DNA from: Streptomyces sp. C10-9-1
GTDB taxonomy: Bacteria; Actinomycetota; Actinomycetes; Streptomycetales; Streptomycetaceae
DNA length: 64,000 nt
Direction: 5' to 3'
Assembly: GCF_024497955.1 (NCBI RefSeq)
Contig: NZ_JANHKP010000007.1
Location: 124,001-188,000, forward strand
Shown: positions 33,518-41,512 of the stretch, piece after piece
Position numbering within the stretch: position 1 is the first letter of the stretch
Layout: every line of letters begins with the position of its first letter
The notes under the pieces: generated by a model
Told to the model about the DNA's origin: nothing
Seen by the model: the letters and a program-made list of their open reading frames with translations, nothing else
Database searches by the model: none
Program-made: the position numbers and the translations under genes

Positions 33518-34243
33518 TCAGCCCCCCAGCCCCAGGGCCTTCAGCACCGCCGGGCTCAGCTCCACCTCGTTGCCCTCGGCGGGCACGGCCCCGGCACCGG
33601 CGACTCCGTAGGCGCCCTGGACGGTGTTCACCAGGGTGAAGCGGCCGTCGTCCTGACGCTCCAGCAGCAGCACGTACTCCCTGCCGGCCACCAGATCGGC
33701 CGTCTCCGGCCCTCCGCCGCCGGGCGGTGTGTAGCGCACGGTGAGGGACCTGCCGGGTGCGGAGCCCTTCGCCGTCGCGAGCACGTCGGCCGGGGCCTCG
33801 GTCGAGGTCACGTCGTCCACCGTCCGCTCCGTGCCGCCGCCGAGCTTCGCCCGCACGATGAGGTCGGCGGCGTCCTCCAGTTCCGCGGCCGAGGCGTAGT
33901 GCGGTTCGTCGGCGACGAGGCCGCCCCCCGTCGCTCCCCGACCGGCCAGGACGAGCACCGCCGCGACCGCCACCGCGGCCGCGCCCGCGAGGGAGGCGAC
34001 CAGCGGTCCGAGCCGCCGCGGGCGCGCTGCCGCCCGAGGAAGGCTGCCCACCGCGGCCGGGGGCGCGGGTGGGACGGCCGCCCCCACCGGGGGTTCCCCG
34101 TCCACCAGTGCACTCAACTCCCGCAGGGCACGAGCCGACAGCCCCGGCCCCGCCGCGGCGGAACCCAGTGGGTCGGCCTGGCGGATCAGCTCGGCGGCGC
34201 GCTGCGCGGACACCGGGGACCCCTTGGACTGCATACGCTTCAT
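33518..34243 (-). CDS. Membrane-bound anti-sigma factor-like protein
   Basis: The 241-residue protein has a cytoplasmic N-terminal part of about 78 residues (VSAQRAAELIRQADPLGS, LSARALRELSALVDGEPP), one membrane helix (about 80-101) and an extracytoplasmic domain. It is cotranslated with the ECF sigma gene (ATGA overlap), which is the usual place of an anti-sigma factor. The zinc-binding HxxxCxxC motif of ZAS-type anti-sigmas is absent, so it would belong to a different class. The ectodomain resembles the lipoprotein of the convergent operon. The regulatory role is inferred from context and topology. Confidence 0.75.
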   Translation of the reverse strand: MKRMQSKGSPVSAQRAAELIRQADPLGSAAAGPGLSARALRELSALVDGEPPVGAAVPPAPPAAVGSLPRAAARPRRLGPLVASLAGAAAVAVAAVLVLAGRGATGGGLVADEPHYASAAELEDAADLIVRAKLGGGTERTVDDVTSTEAPADVLATAKGSAPGRSLTVRYTPPGGGGPETADLVAGREYVLLLERQDDGRFTLVNTVQGAYGVAGAGAVPAEGNEVELSPAVLKALGLGG

Positions 34244-34749
34244 ACCGACTCCCGGGACGAGGTGTGGATCTCACGGAATGCCTTGCGCGCGCGGTGCAGG
34301 CGCACCCACACGGCTGATGTGCCGCAGTCGAGGAGGCCCCCGATCTCCGCTGCCGCGAGACCGTCCCAGTAGCTGAGCAGCAGAATCTCGCGGTGCCGCT
34401 CGGGCAGCCGGTCGAGTGACTCCAGCACTGCCGAGGTCTCTGCCGACGCCGGTGCGCGGCCCAGTTCCTCACCGATCCGCCCGTACAGCTCCGCCAGCCG
34501 GGCACTCGACCGGTAGTGGTTGCCGAGGAGGTTCCTGGCGGTGACGAAAAGCCACCCGGGGGTCGTCTCCGCCCCACCGAGTTCGCGCTCCCAGGCGATC
34601 CGGAAGACTTCCGCGGTGATGTCCTCGGCCACCCCGGAGTCACCCGTCCTGCGCCGTGCGAAGGCGTGCACACGCGGGTACTCCCGGGTGTACAGGCCGG
34701 TGAATCGCGCGCTGCGGCTCCGCTCGCTCACGGTCTGCTTGTTCTCCAC
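34240..34749 (-). CDS. ECF-type RNA polymerase sigma factor
   Basis: The 169-residue sigma factor has region 2 (FTGLYTREYPRVHAFARRRT, GVAEDITAEVFRIAWER) and region 4 (LESLDRLPERHREILLLSYW, then GLAAAEIGGLLDCGTSAVWV with the HTH). The lengths fit a minimal ECF factor lacking regions 1 and 3. The GTG start directly follows GGTGTG and a TATACG -10-like element. It overlaps the anti-sigma gene downstream. Its targets are unknown; the protease-lipoprotein operon, with its ECF-like promoter, is a candidate. Confidence 0.9.
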   Translation of the reverse strand: MENKQTVSERSRSARFTGLYTREYPRVHAFARRRTGDSGVAEDITAEVFRIAWERELGGAETTPGWLFVTARNLLGNHYRSSARLAELYGRIGEELGRAPASAETSAVLESLDRLPERHREILLLSYWDGLAAAEIGGLLDCGTSAVWVRLHRARKAFREIHTSSRESV

Positions 34750-34952
34750 ACCCGTATATGTCCTGAGCGGGCCCCGTCCTTACCGGCAGCCGCGGAATCG
34801 TCCGCCGTTTCCGTCCGGGCCCGGGAACGCCCCGGCCCGCCCTGCCACGGGGCGGCGGGCCGGGGCCCGGCCGCCCCGCCGTCCGGCCGTCATGCGGCAC
34901 ACTGGAGGTTTGGCCTCCCCGAGGCATCGGCCTGAACCGGAAAGGCGCGGGA

Positions 34953-36608
34953 GTGAACGGTCCTCTTATCGTCCAAAGTGACAAGACGCTTCTCCTGGAA
35001 GTCGACCACGAGCTGGCGGACGCCTGCCGCCGGGCGATCGCGCCCTTCGCGGAGCTGGAGCGCGCGCCGGAGCACATCCACACCTACCGGGTCACCCCGC
35101 TCGGGCTGTGGAACGCCCGGGCCGCCGGGCACGACGCCGAGCAGGTGGTGGACGCGCTGGTGGAGTACTCGCGCTACCCCGTGCCGCACGCGCTGCTCGT
35201 GGACGTCGCCGAGACGATGGCGCGCTACGGGCGCCTCACGCTGAGCAAGCACCCGGTGCACGGCCTGGTGCTGACCACCACCGACCGCCCGGTGCTGGAG
35301 GAGATCCTGCGCTCCAGGAAGATCCAGCCGCTGGTCGGGGAGCGGATCGACCCGGACACCGTCGCCGTGCACCCCTCCGAGCGGGGGCAGATCAAGCAGA
35401 CCCTGCTGAAGCTCGGCTGGCCGGCCGAGGACCTGGCCGGGTACGTGGACGGCGAGGCGCACCGGATCGAGCTGGCCGAGGACGGCTGGGCGCTGCGCCC
35501 GTACCAGAGGCAGGCAGTCGAGGGCTTCTGGCACGGCGGCTCGGGCGTGGTGGTGCTGCCCTGCGGCGCGGGCAAGACGCTGGTGGGCGCCGGGGCGATG
35601 GCGCAGGCCAAGGCGACCACGCTGATCCTGGTGACCAACACGGTCTCGGCCCGCCAGTGGAAGCACGAGCTGGTGCGGCGCACCTCGCTCACCGAGGACG
35701 AGATCGGCGAGTACAGCGGGACGAAGAAGGAGATCCGGCCGGTCACGATCGCCACCTACCAGGTGCTGACCACCCGGCGGAAGGGCGTCTACCCGCACCT
35801 GGAGCTGTTCGACTCCCGCGACTGGGGCCTGGTCGTCTACGACGAGGTGCACCTGCTGCCCGCGCCGGTCTTCAAGTTCACCGCCGACCTCCAGGCCCGG
35901 CGCCGGCTCGGGCTGACCGCCACGCTGGTGCGCGAGGACGGGCGCGAGTCCGACGTGTTCTCGCTGATCGGACCGAAGCGCTTCGACGCGCCCTGGAAGG
36001 AGATCGAGGCGCAGGGCTACATCGCCCCGGCGGACTGCGTGGAGGTACGGGTCAACCTGACGGAGTCCGAGCGGCTGGCCTACGCCACCGCCGAGACCGA
36101 GGAGAAGTACCGGTTCTGCGCCACGACGGCGACGAAGCGGCGGGTGACCGAGCAGCTGGTCGCCAAGCACCGGGGGCAGCAGATCCTGGTGATCGGCCAG
36201 TACATCGACCAGCTGGACGAGCTGGGCGAGCACCTCGGCGCCCCGGTCATCAAGGGCGAGACCCCGAACGCCCAGCGGGAGAAGCTCTTCGACGCCTTCC
36301 GCAACGGCGAGCTGAGCGTGCTGGTCGTCTCCAAGGTGGCGAACTTCTCGATCGACCTGCCGGAGGCGACCATCGCGATCCAGGTCTCGGGCACCTTCGG
36401 TTCACGCCAGGAGGAGGCGCAGCGGCTCGGCCGGGTGCTGCGTCCGAAGGCGGACGGGCACAAGGCCCACTTCTACTCGGTGGTCGCCCGGGACACCATC
36501 GACCAGGACTTCGCGGCGCACCGCCAGCGCTTCCTGGCCGAGCAGGGGTACGCCTACCGGATCGTGGACGCCGACGACCTGCTGGCGGAGCGGGACGGGC
36601 CGGCCTGA
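34953..36608 (+). CDS. XPB-type superfamily 2 DNA repair helicase
   Basis: The 551-residue helicase matches bacterial XPB. Its N-terminal damage-recognition-like domain starts LIVQSDKTLLLEVDHELADA. The helicase core has Q-tip/RPYQRQAV, motif I LPCGAGKTLVGAGA (near residue 205), motif II YDEVHLLPAPVF (near 297), motif III GLTATLVREDGRE, and motif VI QRLGRVLRP. It unwinds DNA 3' to 5' and is thought to act in DNA repair. The GTG start is used since GGGAG precedes it. An upstream GGAGG-TTTGG-CCTCC hairpin lies in the leader. The family partner with helicase_C_3 lies upstream across the 30.6-34.8 kb island. Confidence 0.93.
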   Translation: MNGPLIVQSDKTLLLEVDHELADACRRAIAPFAELERAPEHIHTYRVTPLGLWNARAAGHDAEQVVDALVEYSRYPVPHALLVDVAETMARYGRLTLSKHPVHGLVLTTTDRPVLEEILRSRKIQPLVGERIDPDTVAVHPSERGQIKQTLLKLGWPAEDLAGYVDGEAHRIELAEDGWALRPYQRQAVEGFWHGGSGVVVLPCGAGKTLVGAGAMAQAKATTLILVTNTVSARQWKHELVRRTSLTEDEIGEYSGTKKEIRPVTIATYQVLTTRRKGVYPHLELFDSRDWGLVVYDEVHLLPAPVFKFTADLQARRRLGLTATLVREDGRESDVFSLIGPKRFDAPWKEIEAQGYIAPADCVEVRVNLTESERLAYATAETEEKYRFCATTATKRRVTEQLVAKHRGQQILVIGQYIDQLDELGEHLGAPVIKGETPNAQREKLFDAFRNGELSVLVVSKVANFSIDLPEATIAIQVSGTFGSRQEEAQRLGRVLRPKADGHKAHFYSVVARDTIDQDFAAHRQRFLAEQGYAYRIVDADDLLAERDGPA

Positions 36609-36642
36609 GGCCGGTCCCGCGGCGCGCCGCGCCGCGGTGGGG

Positions 36643-36843
36643 TCAGCGGCGGCGGACGCCCGCCTCCTCGCCGTACTCGCCCAGCACGACGACGGAGAAG
36701 AAGGTCTCCGCGAACACCCTGGCCGCCCGGACGGCGTCGCCGAGGCGGTGGCGGGGGTGGGGCGCGGTTCCGATGGCGGTGGCACCGCGGCGCGGGGCGC
36801 CCGGGCCCGCCGGGTTGCCGGGGGTGAAGGTCGCTGTGCTCAT
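36643..36843 (-). CDS. Small conserved hypothetical protein
   Basis: The 66-residue protein ends with AVRAARVFAETFFSVVVLGE and YGEEAGVRRR, an amphipathic to hydrophobic helix capped by arginines, and begins MSTATFTPGNP. Proteins with this C-terminus recur in Streptomyces and have no known function. It is convergent with XPB, separated by a CCGCGGCGCG-rich inverted repeat. Codon bias is good. Confidence 0.65.
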   Translation of the reverse strand: MSTATFTPGNPAGPGAPRRGATAIGTAPHPRHRLGDAVRAARVFAETFFSVVVLGEYGEEAGVRRR

Positions 36844-37218
36844 GTATCCAGGGTGCGCCTTCTCACCCGCTCGGAGCATCCCTCCCGGGGCCTGGTGCGG
36901 AGCCCCGGCGGCTACGACCCGGGGCGGTCTCCTCTCCGCTTCCGGGAGGACCCGCCCCTGAGGCGGCCTGAGGGTCGCCGCGCCCCGGCCCCGCGCGCAC
37001 GAGGGCGGGGCGCCGGCTTCCCGTCCCGGGGCGTCGCGCCCGGCCCGGGACGGGGAAATCCGTTCGCTCCCGGGCGGCGCTCTGACTAGAATCGCCGGCT
37101 TGCCCCGGGCCGCGCCCGGGTCCTCCCGCCTCCCTTCGCCGGAGTGCCGCCGCCCGGACGGAAACCGGCCGGTCCGCCATGTCGTGATCACGCAGCACCA
37201 TCGAGCCGGAGGCAAGCC
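36844..37218. other. Divergent regulatory region upstream of helD
   Basis: No gene is evident in these 375 bases. TAGAAT at 37087-37092 is a good -10 candidate for the HelD gene, with no clear -35. A rifamycin-associated element, seen before some HelR genes, could not be found. Confidence 0.45.
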
Positions 37219-39315
37219 GTGCCCGCGCACGTTCCCGTACCCGCGACCGAGTCCGCCGACGACGCACCCGCAGCGCCGCCCCCCGACCCCGCCGCGCCCG
37301 GCCCCGGCCCGCTCGGCAGGGAGCGGGCGCACCTCTCCGCCTCCCGGGCCGCGCTGCGCGCGATGCGGGAGGACGTGCAGTCGCTGGACATCCGGGACGT
37401 GACGGCGAACTGGGTCAACGCGGCGGTCCTGGAGGCGCAGATCGAGGACCGGATCAAGGCGCTGGCCGACCTCGCGCACACGCCGCTGTTCTTCGGGCGG
37501 CTCGACTACCTGCTCAGCGCGCAGGAGGGCCAGAGCTTCTACATCGGCCGCCGCCATGTGCACGACGCCGGGGGCGACCCGATGGTCGTCGACTGGCGCG
37601 CCCCGGTGTCGCAGCCCTTCTACCGGGCCTCGCGCCGCGACCCGCAGGACGTCGCCCTGCGGCGCCGGTTCGGCTACACGGGCGGGGAGCTCACGGCGTA
37701 CGAGGACGAGCACCTGACCGACCCGGAGGAGGTGGAGCGCACCTCGCGGCTGCTCCAGGCGGAGATCGAGCGGCCGCGCGTCGGCCCGATGCGGGACATC
37801 GTGGCGACGATCCAGCCCGAGCAGGACGAGATCGTCCGCAGCGGGCTGTCCGGGACGGTGTGCGTGCAGGGCGGCCCGGGCACCGGGAAGACGGCCGTGG
37901 GCCTGCACCGGGTGGCCTACCTGCTGTACGCGCACCGGGAGCGGCTGGCCAGGACCGGCACGCTGGTGATCGGGCCGAACCGCTCCTTCCTGCACTACAT
38001 CGAGCAGGTGCTGCCCGCCCTCGGCGAGTTGGAGGTGCGGCAGTCGACGGTGGACGAGCTGGTCGCCCATGTCGAGGTGCGGGGTGCGGACGAGGCGCGG
38101 GCGGCGGTGGTGAAGGGCGACGCGCGCATGGCGGAGGTGCTGCGGCGGGCGGTCCGCTCGCATGTGTCGATGCCGTCCGAGGCGGTCGTGGTGGTGCGCG
38201 GGTCGCGGCGCTGGCGGATCCCGGCGTACGAGCTCCAGGAGATGGTCCGCGAGCTGCTGGAGCGCGACATGCGCTACGGGGCGGCCCGCGAGGCGCTGCC
38301 GCAGCGGATCGCGCACGCGGTGCTGGTGCGGATGGAGCAGGCGGGCGAGGCGCCGGACGACCGGGTCCAGGACGCGGTGGCCCGCAACGCGGCCGTGAAG
38401 GCCGCGGTGAAGGCGCTCTGGCCCCCGGTCGACCCGGCGAAGGTGGTGCTGCGGCTGCTGTCCGACGCCGCGTTCCTGGCGGAGCACGCCGAGGGGGTGC
38501 TCACCGCGGAGGAGCAGGCGGCGGTGGTGTGGGCGAGGCCGCCGCGCAGTGTGCGCGCGGCGCGGTGGTCCCCGGCGGATGCGGTGCTGGTCGACGAGGC
38601 GTACGACCTGGTGCGGCGCACGCAGTCGCTGGGCCATGTGGTCCTGGACGAGGCGCAGGACCTGTCGCCCATGCAGTACCGGGCGGTGGGCCGCCGCTGC
38701 TCGACGGGGTCGGCGACGGTGCTGGGCGACCTGGCGCAGGGGACGACGCCGTGGGCGACCGGCTCGTGGGCGGACGCGCTCGGGCATCTGGGCAAGCCGG
38801 ACGCGGCGGTGGAGGAGCTGACGGCGGGCTTCCGTGTGCCGCGCGAGGTGATCGCCTACGCCTCGCGGCTGCTGCCGCACATGTCCCCGGGCCTGGCTCC
38901 GGTGTCCTCGGTGCGGGAGAACCCGGGGTCGCTCGTGGTCCGCGAGGTGGCGCAGGAGGAGCGGGACGCGGCGGTGGTGGCGGCCTGCACCGGGTCGCTG
39001 GCCCGTGAGGGCTCGATCGGGCTGATCGCCGCGGACGACCGGGTCCCGGCGCTGGCGCGGGCCCTGGCGGCGGCGGGCATGGCGCACCTGGAGCCGGGGA
39101 CCGAGACGACGGCCGCCTCCCGGCTGACGCTGGTCCCGGCCTCGCTGGCCAAGGGCCTGGAGTACGACTACGTGGTGCTGGACGAGCCGGCGGCCGTGGT
39201 GGCGGGCGAGCCGGACCCGCGGACGGGGCTGCGGAGGCTGTACGTCGCGCTCACCCGGGCGGTGTCGGGTCTGACGGTGGTCCACGCCCGGCCGCTGCCG
39301 CCCGAGCTGCGCTGA
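37219..39315 (+). CDS. helD: HelD-like RNA polymerase recycling ATPase
   Basis: The 698-residue UvrD/Rep-like SF1 ATPase matches HelD, which removes stalled RNA polymerase from DNA. It has an N-terminal coiled-coil arm (LSASRAALRAMREDVQSLDI), the HelD-specific FYIGRRHV and VVDWRAPVSQPFYRA segments, Walker A GGPGTGKTAVGLHRVAYLLY (near 219-226), motif II HVVLDEAQDLSPMQ, and the C-terminal KGLEYDYVVLDEPA and LYVALTRAVSGL. The GTG at 37219 has GGAGG seven bases upstream. Some actinobacterial relatives (HelR) protect against rifampicin; whether this one does is not readable from sequence. Confidence 0.92.
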   Translation: MPAHVPVPATESADDAPAAPPPDPAAPGPGPLGRERAHLSASRAALRAMREDVQSLDIRDVTANWVNAAVLEAQIEDRIKALADLAHTPLFFGRLDYLLSAQEGQSFYIGRRHVHDAGGDPMVVDWRAPVSQPFYRASRRDPQDVALRRRFGYTGGELTAYEDEHLTDPEEVERTSRLLQAEIERPRVGPMRDIVATIQPEQDEIVRSGLSGTVCVQGGPGTGKTAVGLHRVAYLLYAHRERLARTGTLVIGPNRSFLHYIEQVLPALGELEVRQSTVDELVAHVEVRGADEARAAVVKGDARMAEVLRRAVRSHVSMPSEAVVVVRGSRRWRIPAYELQEMVRELLERDMRYGAAREALPQRIAHAVLVRMEQAGEAPDDRVQDAVARNAAVKAAVKALWPPVDPAKVVLRLLSDAAFLAEHAEGVLTAEEQAAVVWARPPRSVRAARWSPADAVLVDEAYDLVRRTQSLGHVVLDEAQDLSPMQYRAVGRRCSTGSATVLGDLAQGTTPWATGSWADALGHLGKPDAAVEELTAGFRVPREVIAYASRLLPHMSPGLAPVSSVRENPGSLVVREVAQEERDAAVVAACTGSLAREGSIGLIAADDRVPALARALAAAGMAHLEPGTETTAASRLTLVPASLAKGLEYDYVVLDEPAAVVAGEPDPRTGLRRLYVALTRAVSGLTVVHARPLPPELR

Positions 39316-39374
39316 CGGCAGGGGGCTGACGTCAGCCGGCAGGCGGCGGGCGGCGGACGGCGGACGGCGGGCGG

Positions 39375-39439
39375 CGGACGGCGGGACGGGGGCCGGGACC
39401 ACGTCCGGAACGGACGGCGGGACGGGGGCCGGGACCACG
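39375..39439. repeat. 29-bp perfect direct repeat
   Basis: The segment at 39375-39403, beginning CGGACGGCGGGACGG and ending GGACCACG, is repeated exactly at 39411-39439. Shorter CGGACGG units precede it. It fills the gap between helD and the oxidoreductase gene, where no gene is seen, and may contribute to termination. Confidence 0.75.
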
Positions 39440-39576
39440 CCGCCTGCCGCCCGCCCACCGGCCGGTTCCCCGTCCGCGACCCGGCCCCGGCTGCGCCGAT
39501 CCGCCCCCCGGGGATCGGTGCCCGGCCCCGCGGGCCGCCGGTCGCACGGGCCTCCCGGCAGGCGCGCGCCCAACAA

Positions 39577-39594
39577 ATAGGTCGCTTGACCTAT
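39577..39594. promoter_or_regulatory. TetR operator overlapping promoter
   Basis: ATAGGTC-GCTT-GACCTAT is an inverted repeat with perfect 7-bp arms. It overlaps a TATAGT -10 element (39592-39597) only eight bases before the ATG at 39605, so the mRNA should be leaderless. The regulator is probably the TetR protein encoded second in the operon. Confidence 0.7.
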
Positions 39595-39604
39595 AGTTGT
39601 CCGC

Positions 39605-40714
39605 ATGAACGACGAACTCCTCGACGAACTGCAGTGGGACCCCGCGGGCCCCGTGCTCGTCACGGGCGGCTACGGCACCGTGGGCGCGGAACTCTCCCGG
39701 CTGGTCGGCGCCGGGGGCCTGCCGGTACTGATGACCGGCCGCACCCCGGAGCGCGGCCGGGAGCTGGCCGCGGACCTCGGCGCCGAGGTCCGCGCCTGGG
39801 ACCTCGCCTCCCCCGCCCCCTTCCGGGCCGCCGTGCGGGCGGTGGTGAGCGCCGTCAACGACCCGGAGGACCGCGTGCTGCGCGCCGCCGCGGCCGCCGG
39901 GGTGCCCCAGGTGGACGTCACCCGGTGGACCGCCCGGCTCCAGCGGGCGGTCACCGTGGCCGCCCTGGCCCGCACCTCCGCGCCGGTGCTGCTCTCCTCG
40001 GCCTGGATGGGCGGCGTCACCAGCCTCGTCGCCGCGGCCCTGGCCCGGGAGCTGGGCGGCGCCGAGCGCGTCGAGACGGCCGTGCGCTGGGACATGGCGG
40101 ACCGGGCCGGTGCGGACTCGGTGGAGTTCATGGACCGGCTCGGCATCGGCTTCGAGGTGGTGGAGGACGGCAGGCGCAGGCACGCCGCCCCGCTGAGCGG
40201 GGCGCGCACCGTCCGGATCGGCACGGAGCAGGTGCGGGTCGCGCGCATCGACACCCCCGAGCAGTACACCCTCCCGCTCACCCTGGGCACCGCCACCGCC
40301 GCCACCCGGATCGGCTTCAGCTCCCCCGCCGCCACCCGGATGCTCCTCGCCCTGCGCGGCACGGGCTTCTTCCGCTGGGCCGGCGGCGACCGCTGGACCC
40401 CGGCCCGCCGCGCCCTGCTCCACTCCCCCGGCGGCGGCGGCACCGCACGCCTCCGCGTCGACGTGGCGCACGCGGGTGCCGTCCGCACCGCCACCGTCTC
40501 GGACCCGGCGGGGCAGAGCCATCTGACGGCCGTCGGCGGCTACCTGGGCCTGCTCCGGGTGCTCGGTGCCGACGGGGCGCCCGCGCCCGAGGGCGTGGTC
40601 TTCCCGGAGCAGCACCCCGACCCCGCCGCCGCCCTGGAGCGACTGGCCGCGCACGGCGTCCTGGTCGACGTCGAGCGGGCCGGGGCCGCGGAGCGGCGGG
40701 GAGCGGCCGCGTGA
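39605..40714 (+). CDS. Saccharopine dehydrogenase-like NAD(P)-dependent oxidoreductase
   Basis: The 369-residue protein has an N-terminal Rossmann fold with PVLVTGGYGTVGAELSRL as the GxxGxxG dinucleotide site, MTGRTPERGRELAADLG as the second strand, and VVSAVNDPEDRVLRAAAAAG. Then comes a substrate domain of the saccharopine dehydrogenase/trans-acting enoyl reductase type (LLSSAWMGGVTSLVAAALAR). The substrate is unknown. It is first in an operon with a TetR gene (GTGA overlap), so it is probably induced by its own substrate or a related compound. The very short leader makes ATG 39605 secure. Confidence 0.83.
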   Translation: MNDELLDELQWDPAGPVLVTGGYGTVGAELSRLVGAGGLPVLMTGRTPERGRELAADLGAEVRAWDLASPAPFRAAVRAVVSAVNDPEDRVLRAAAAAGVPQVDVTRWTARLQRAVTVAALARTSAPVLLSSAWMGGVTSLVAAALARELGGAERVETAVRWDMADRAGADSVEFMDRLGIGFEVVEDGRRRHAAPLSGARTVRIGTEQVRVARIDTPEQYTLPLTLGTATAATRIGFSSPAATRMLLALRGTGFFRWAGGDRWTPARRALLHSPGGGGTARLRVDVAHAGAVRTATVSDPAGQSHLTAVGGYLGLLRVLGADGAPAPEGVVFPEQHPDPAAALERLAAHGVLVDVERAGAAERRGAAA

Positions 40715-41319
40715 CCCCCGAGCCCTCCGGCCGCCCGGCCACCGCCAAGGGCCTCCGGCGCCGCGCCGAACTCCTGGACGCCGCCGAGCGCCTGCTGTCC
40801 GCGTCCGGCGGGGCACAGCTCACCCTGCGCGCGGTCGCCGACGAGGCGGGGGTGCGCCTCGGGCACCTCCAGCACTACTTCCCCTCCCGTGCCGAGCTGG
40901 TGGCCGCACTGCTGGACCGGGTGCTGGAGACCTCGCTCGCCCGGATCGCCGAGCGCACCGGCCCGTCCGCGGGCGCCGAGCCCGCGTCGGTGCTGGAGGC
41001 GGTCCTCGGCGACCACGACGACGCCGCCCTGGTGCGGCTGTTCACGGAGGTGTGGTCGATGGCGGCGCACGACCCCGCGGCGGCCGCCGCCGTGCGCTCC
41101 TTCTACGCCGGGTACGTCGCCCACCTCACCGGGATCGTCCGGCACCGGGTGCCGGGGGTGGGCGAGGCCGCGGCGCACGCCCGGGCGGAGGTGTTCGTGA
41201 TGACGGCGGAGGGGTCGGCGCTGTTCCGTTCCGGCATCGCCGGAGCGCGCGGCCCGGAGGCGGACGCCGTCCTGCGCCGCACGCTCATCGGGCTCCTGAC
41301 CGGCCCCGCCTCCCCCTGA
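40711..41319 (+). CDS. TetR family regulator of the oxidoreductase operon
   Basis: The 202-residue TetR protein has an HTH in residues 15-60 (RRRAELLDAAERLLSASGGA, LTLRAVADEAGVRLGHLQHY, FPSRAELVAALLDRVL). A ligand-binding domain follows with LVRLFTEVWSMAAHDP as in TetR_C_6-like members. The GTG start overlaps the stop of the oxidoreductase gene. It most likely binds the ATAGGTC palindrome at 39577 and autoregulates the operon, which is unusual only in that the regulator is promoter-distal. A perfect 36-bp palindrome terminates the transcript. Confidence 0.9.
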   Translation: MTPEPSGRPATAKGLRRRAELLDAAERLLSASGGAQLTLRAVADEAGVRLGHLQHYFPSRAELVAALLDRVLETSLARIAERTGPSAGAEPASVLEAVLGDHDDAALVRLFTEVWSMAAHDPAAAAAVRSFYAGYVAHLTGIVRHRVPGVGEAAAHARAEVFVMTAEGSALFRSGIAGARGPEADAVLRRTLIGLLTGPASP

Positions 41320-41375
41320 CGGCGCCGCCGGCCCGGCGCGGGCGGGGTGTGTGGCCTCGGTCCCGGCACGGCTCT

Positions 41376-41411
41376 CCTCGCAGGCCGGCGCGGCCGCGCC
41401 GGCCTGCGAGG
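41376..41411. terminator. 36-bp perfect palindrome, bidirectional terminator
   Basis: The 18-base arm CCTCGCAGGCCGGCGCGG at 41376 is followed directly by its exact complement to 41411, with no loop. It lies between the convergent TetR and cutC genes and is best explained as a shared terminator. The remaining 190-base gap contains no gene. Confidence 0.7.
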
Positions 41412-41512
41412 GGTGCGCAGCTTCCGCGTGCGGGCCACCCGGCCCTCGGGGACCGGCACGGGGCGGGCGGGGCCCGGCGCCCCGGCCGTCCGCGGTCCGA
41501 GAGCGGGCGCCC

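Noticed and set aside
36900..37218. Rifamycin-associated element upstream of helD
   Set aside because: I looked for the conserved RAE inverted-repeat pattern and found no convincing match, so a HelR-type rifampicin-resistance call is not made.
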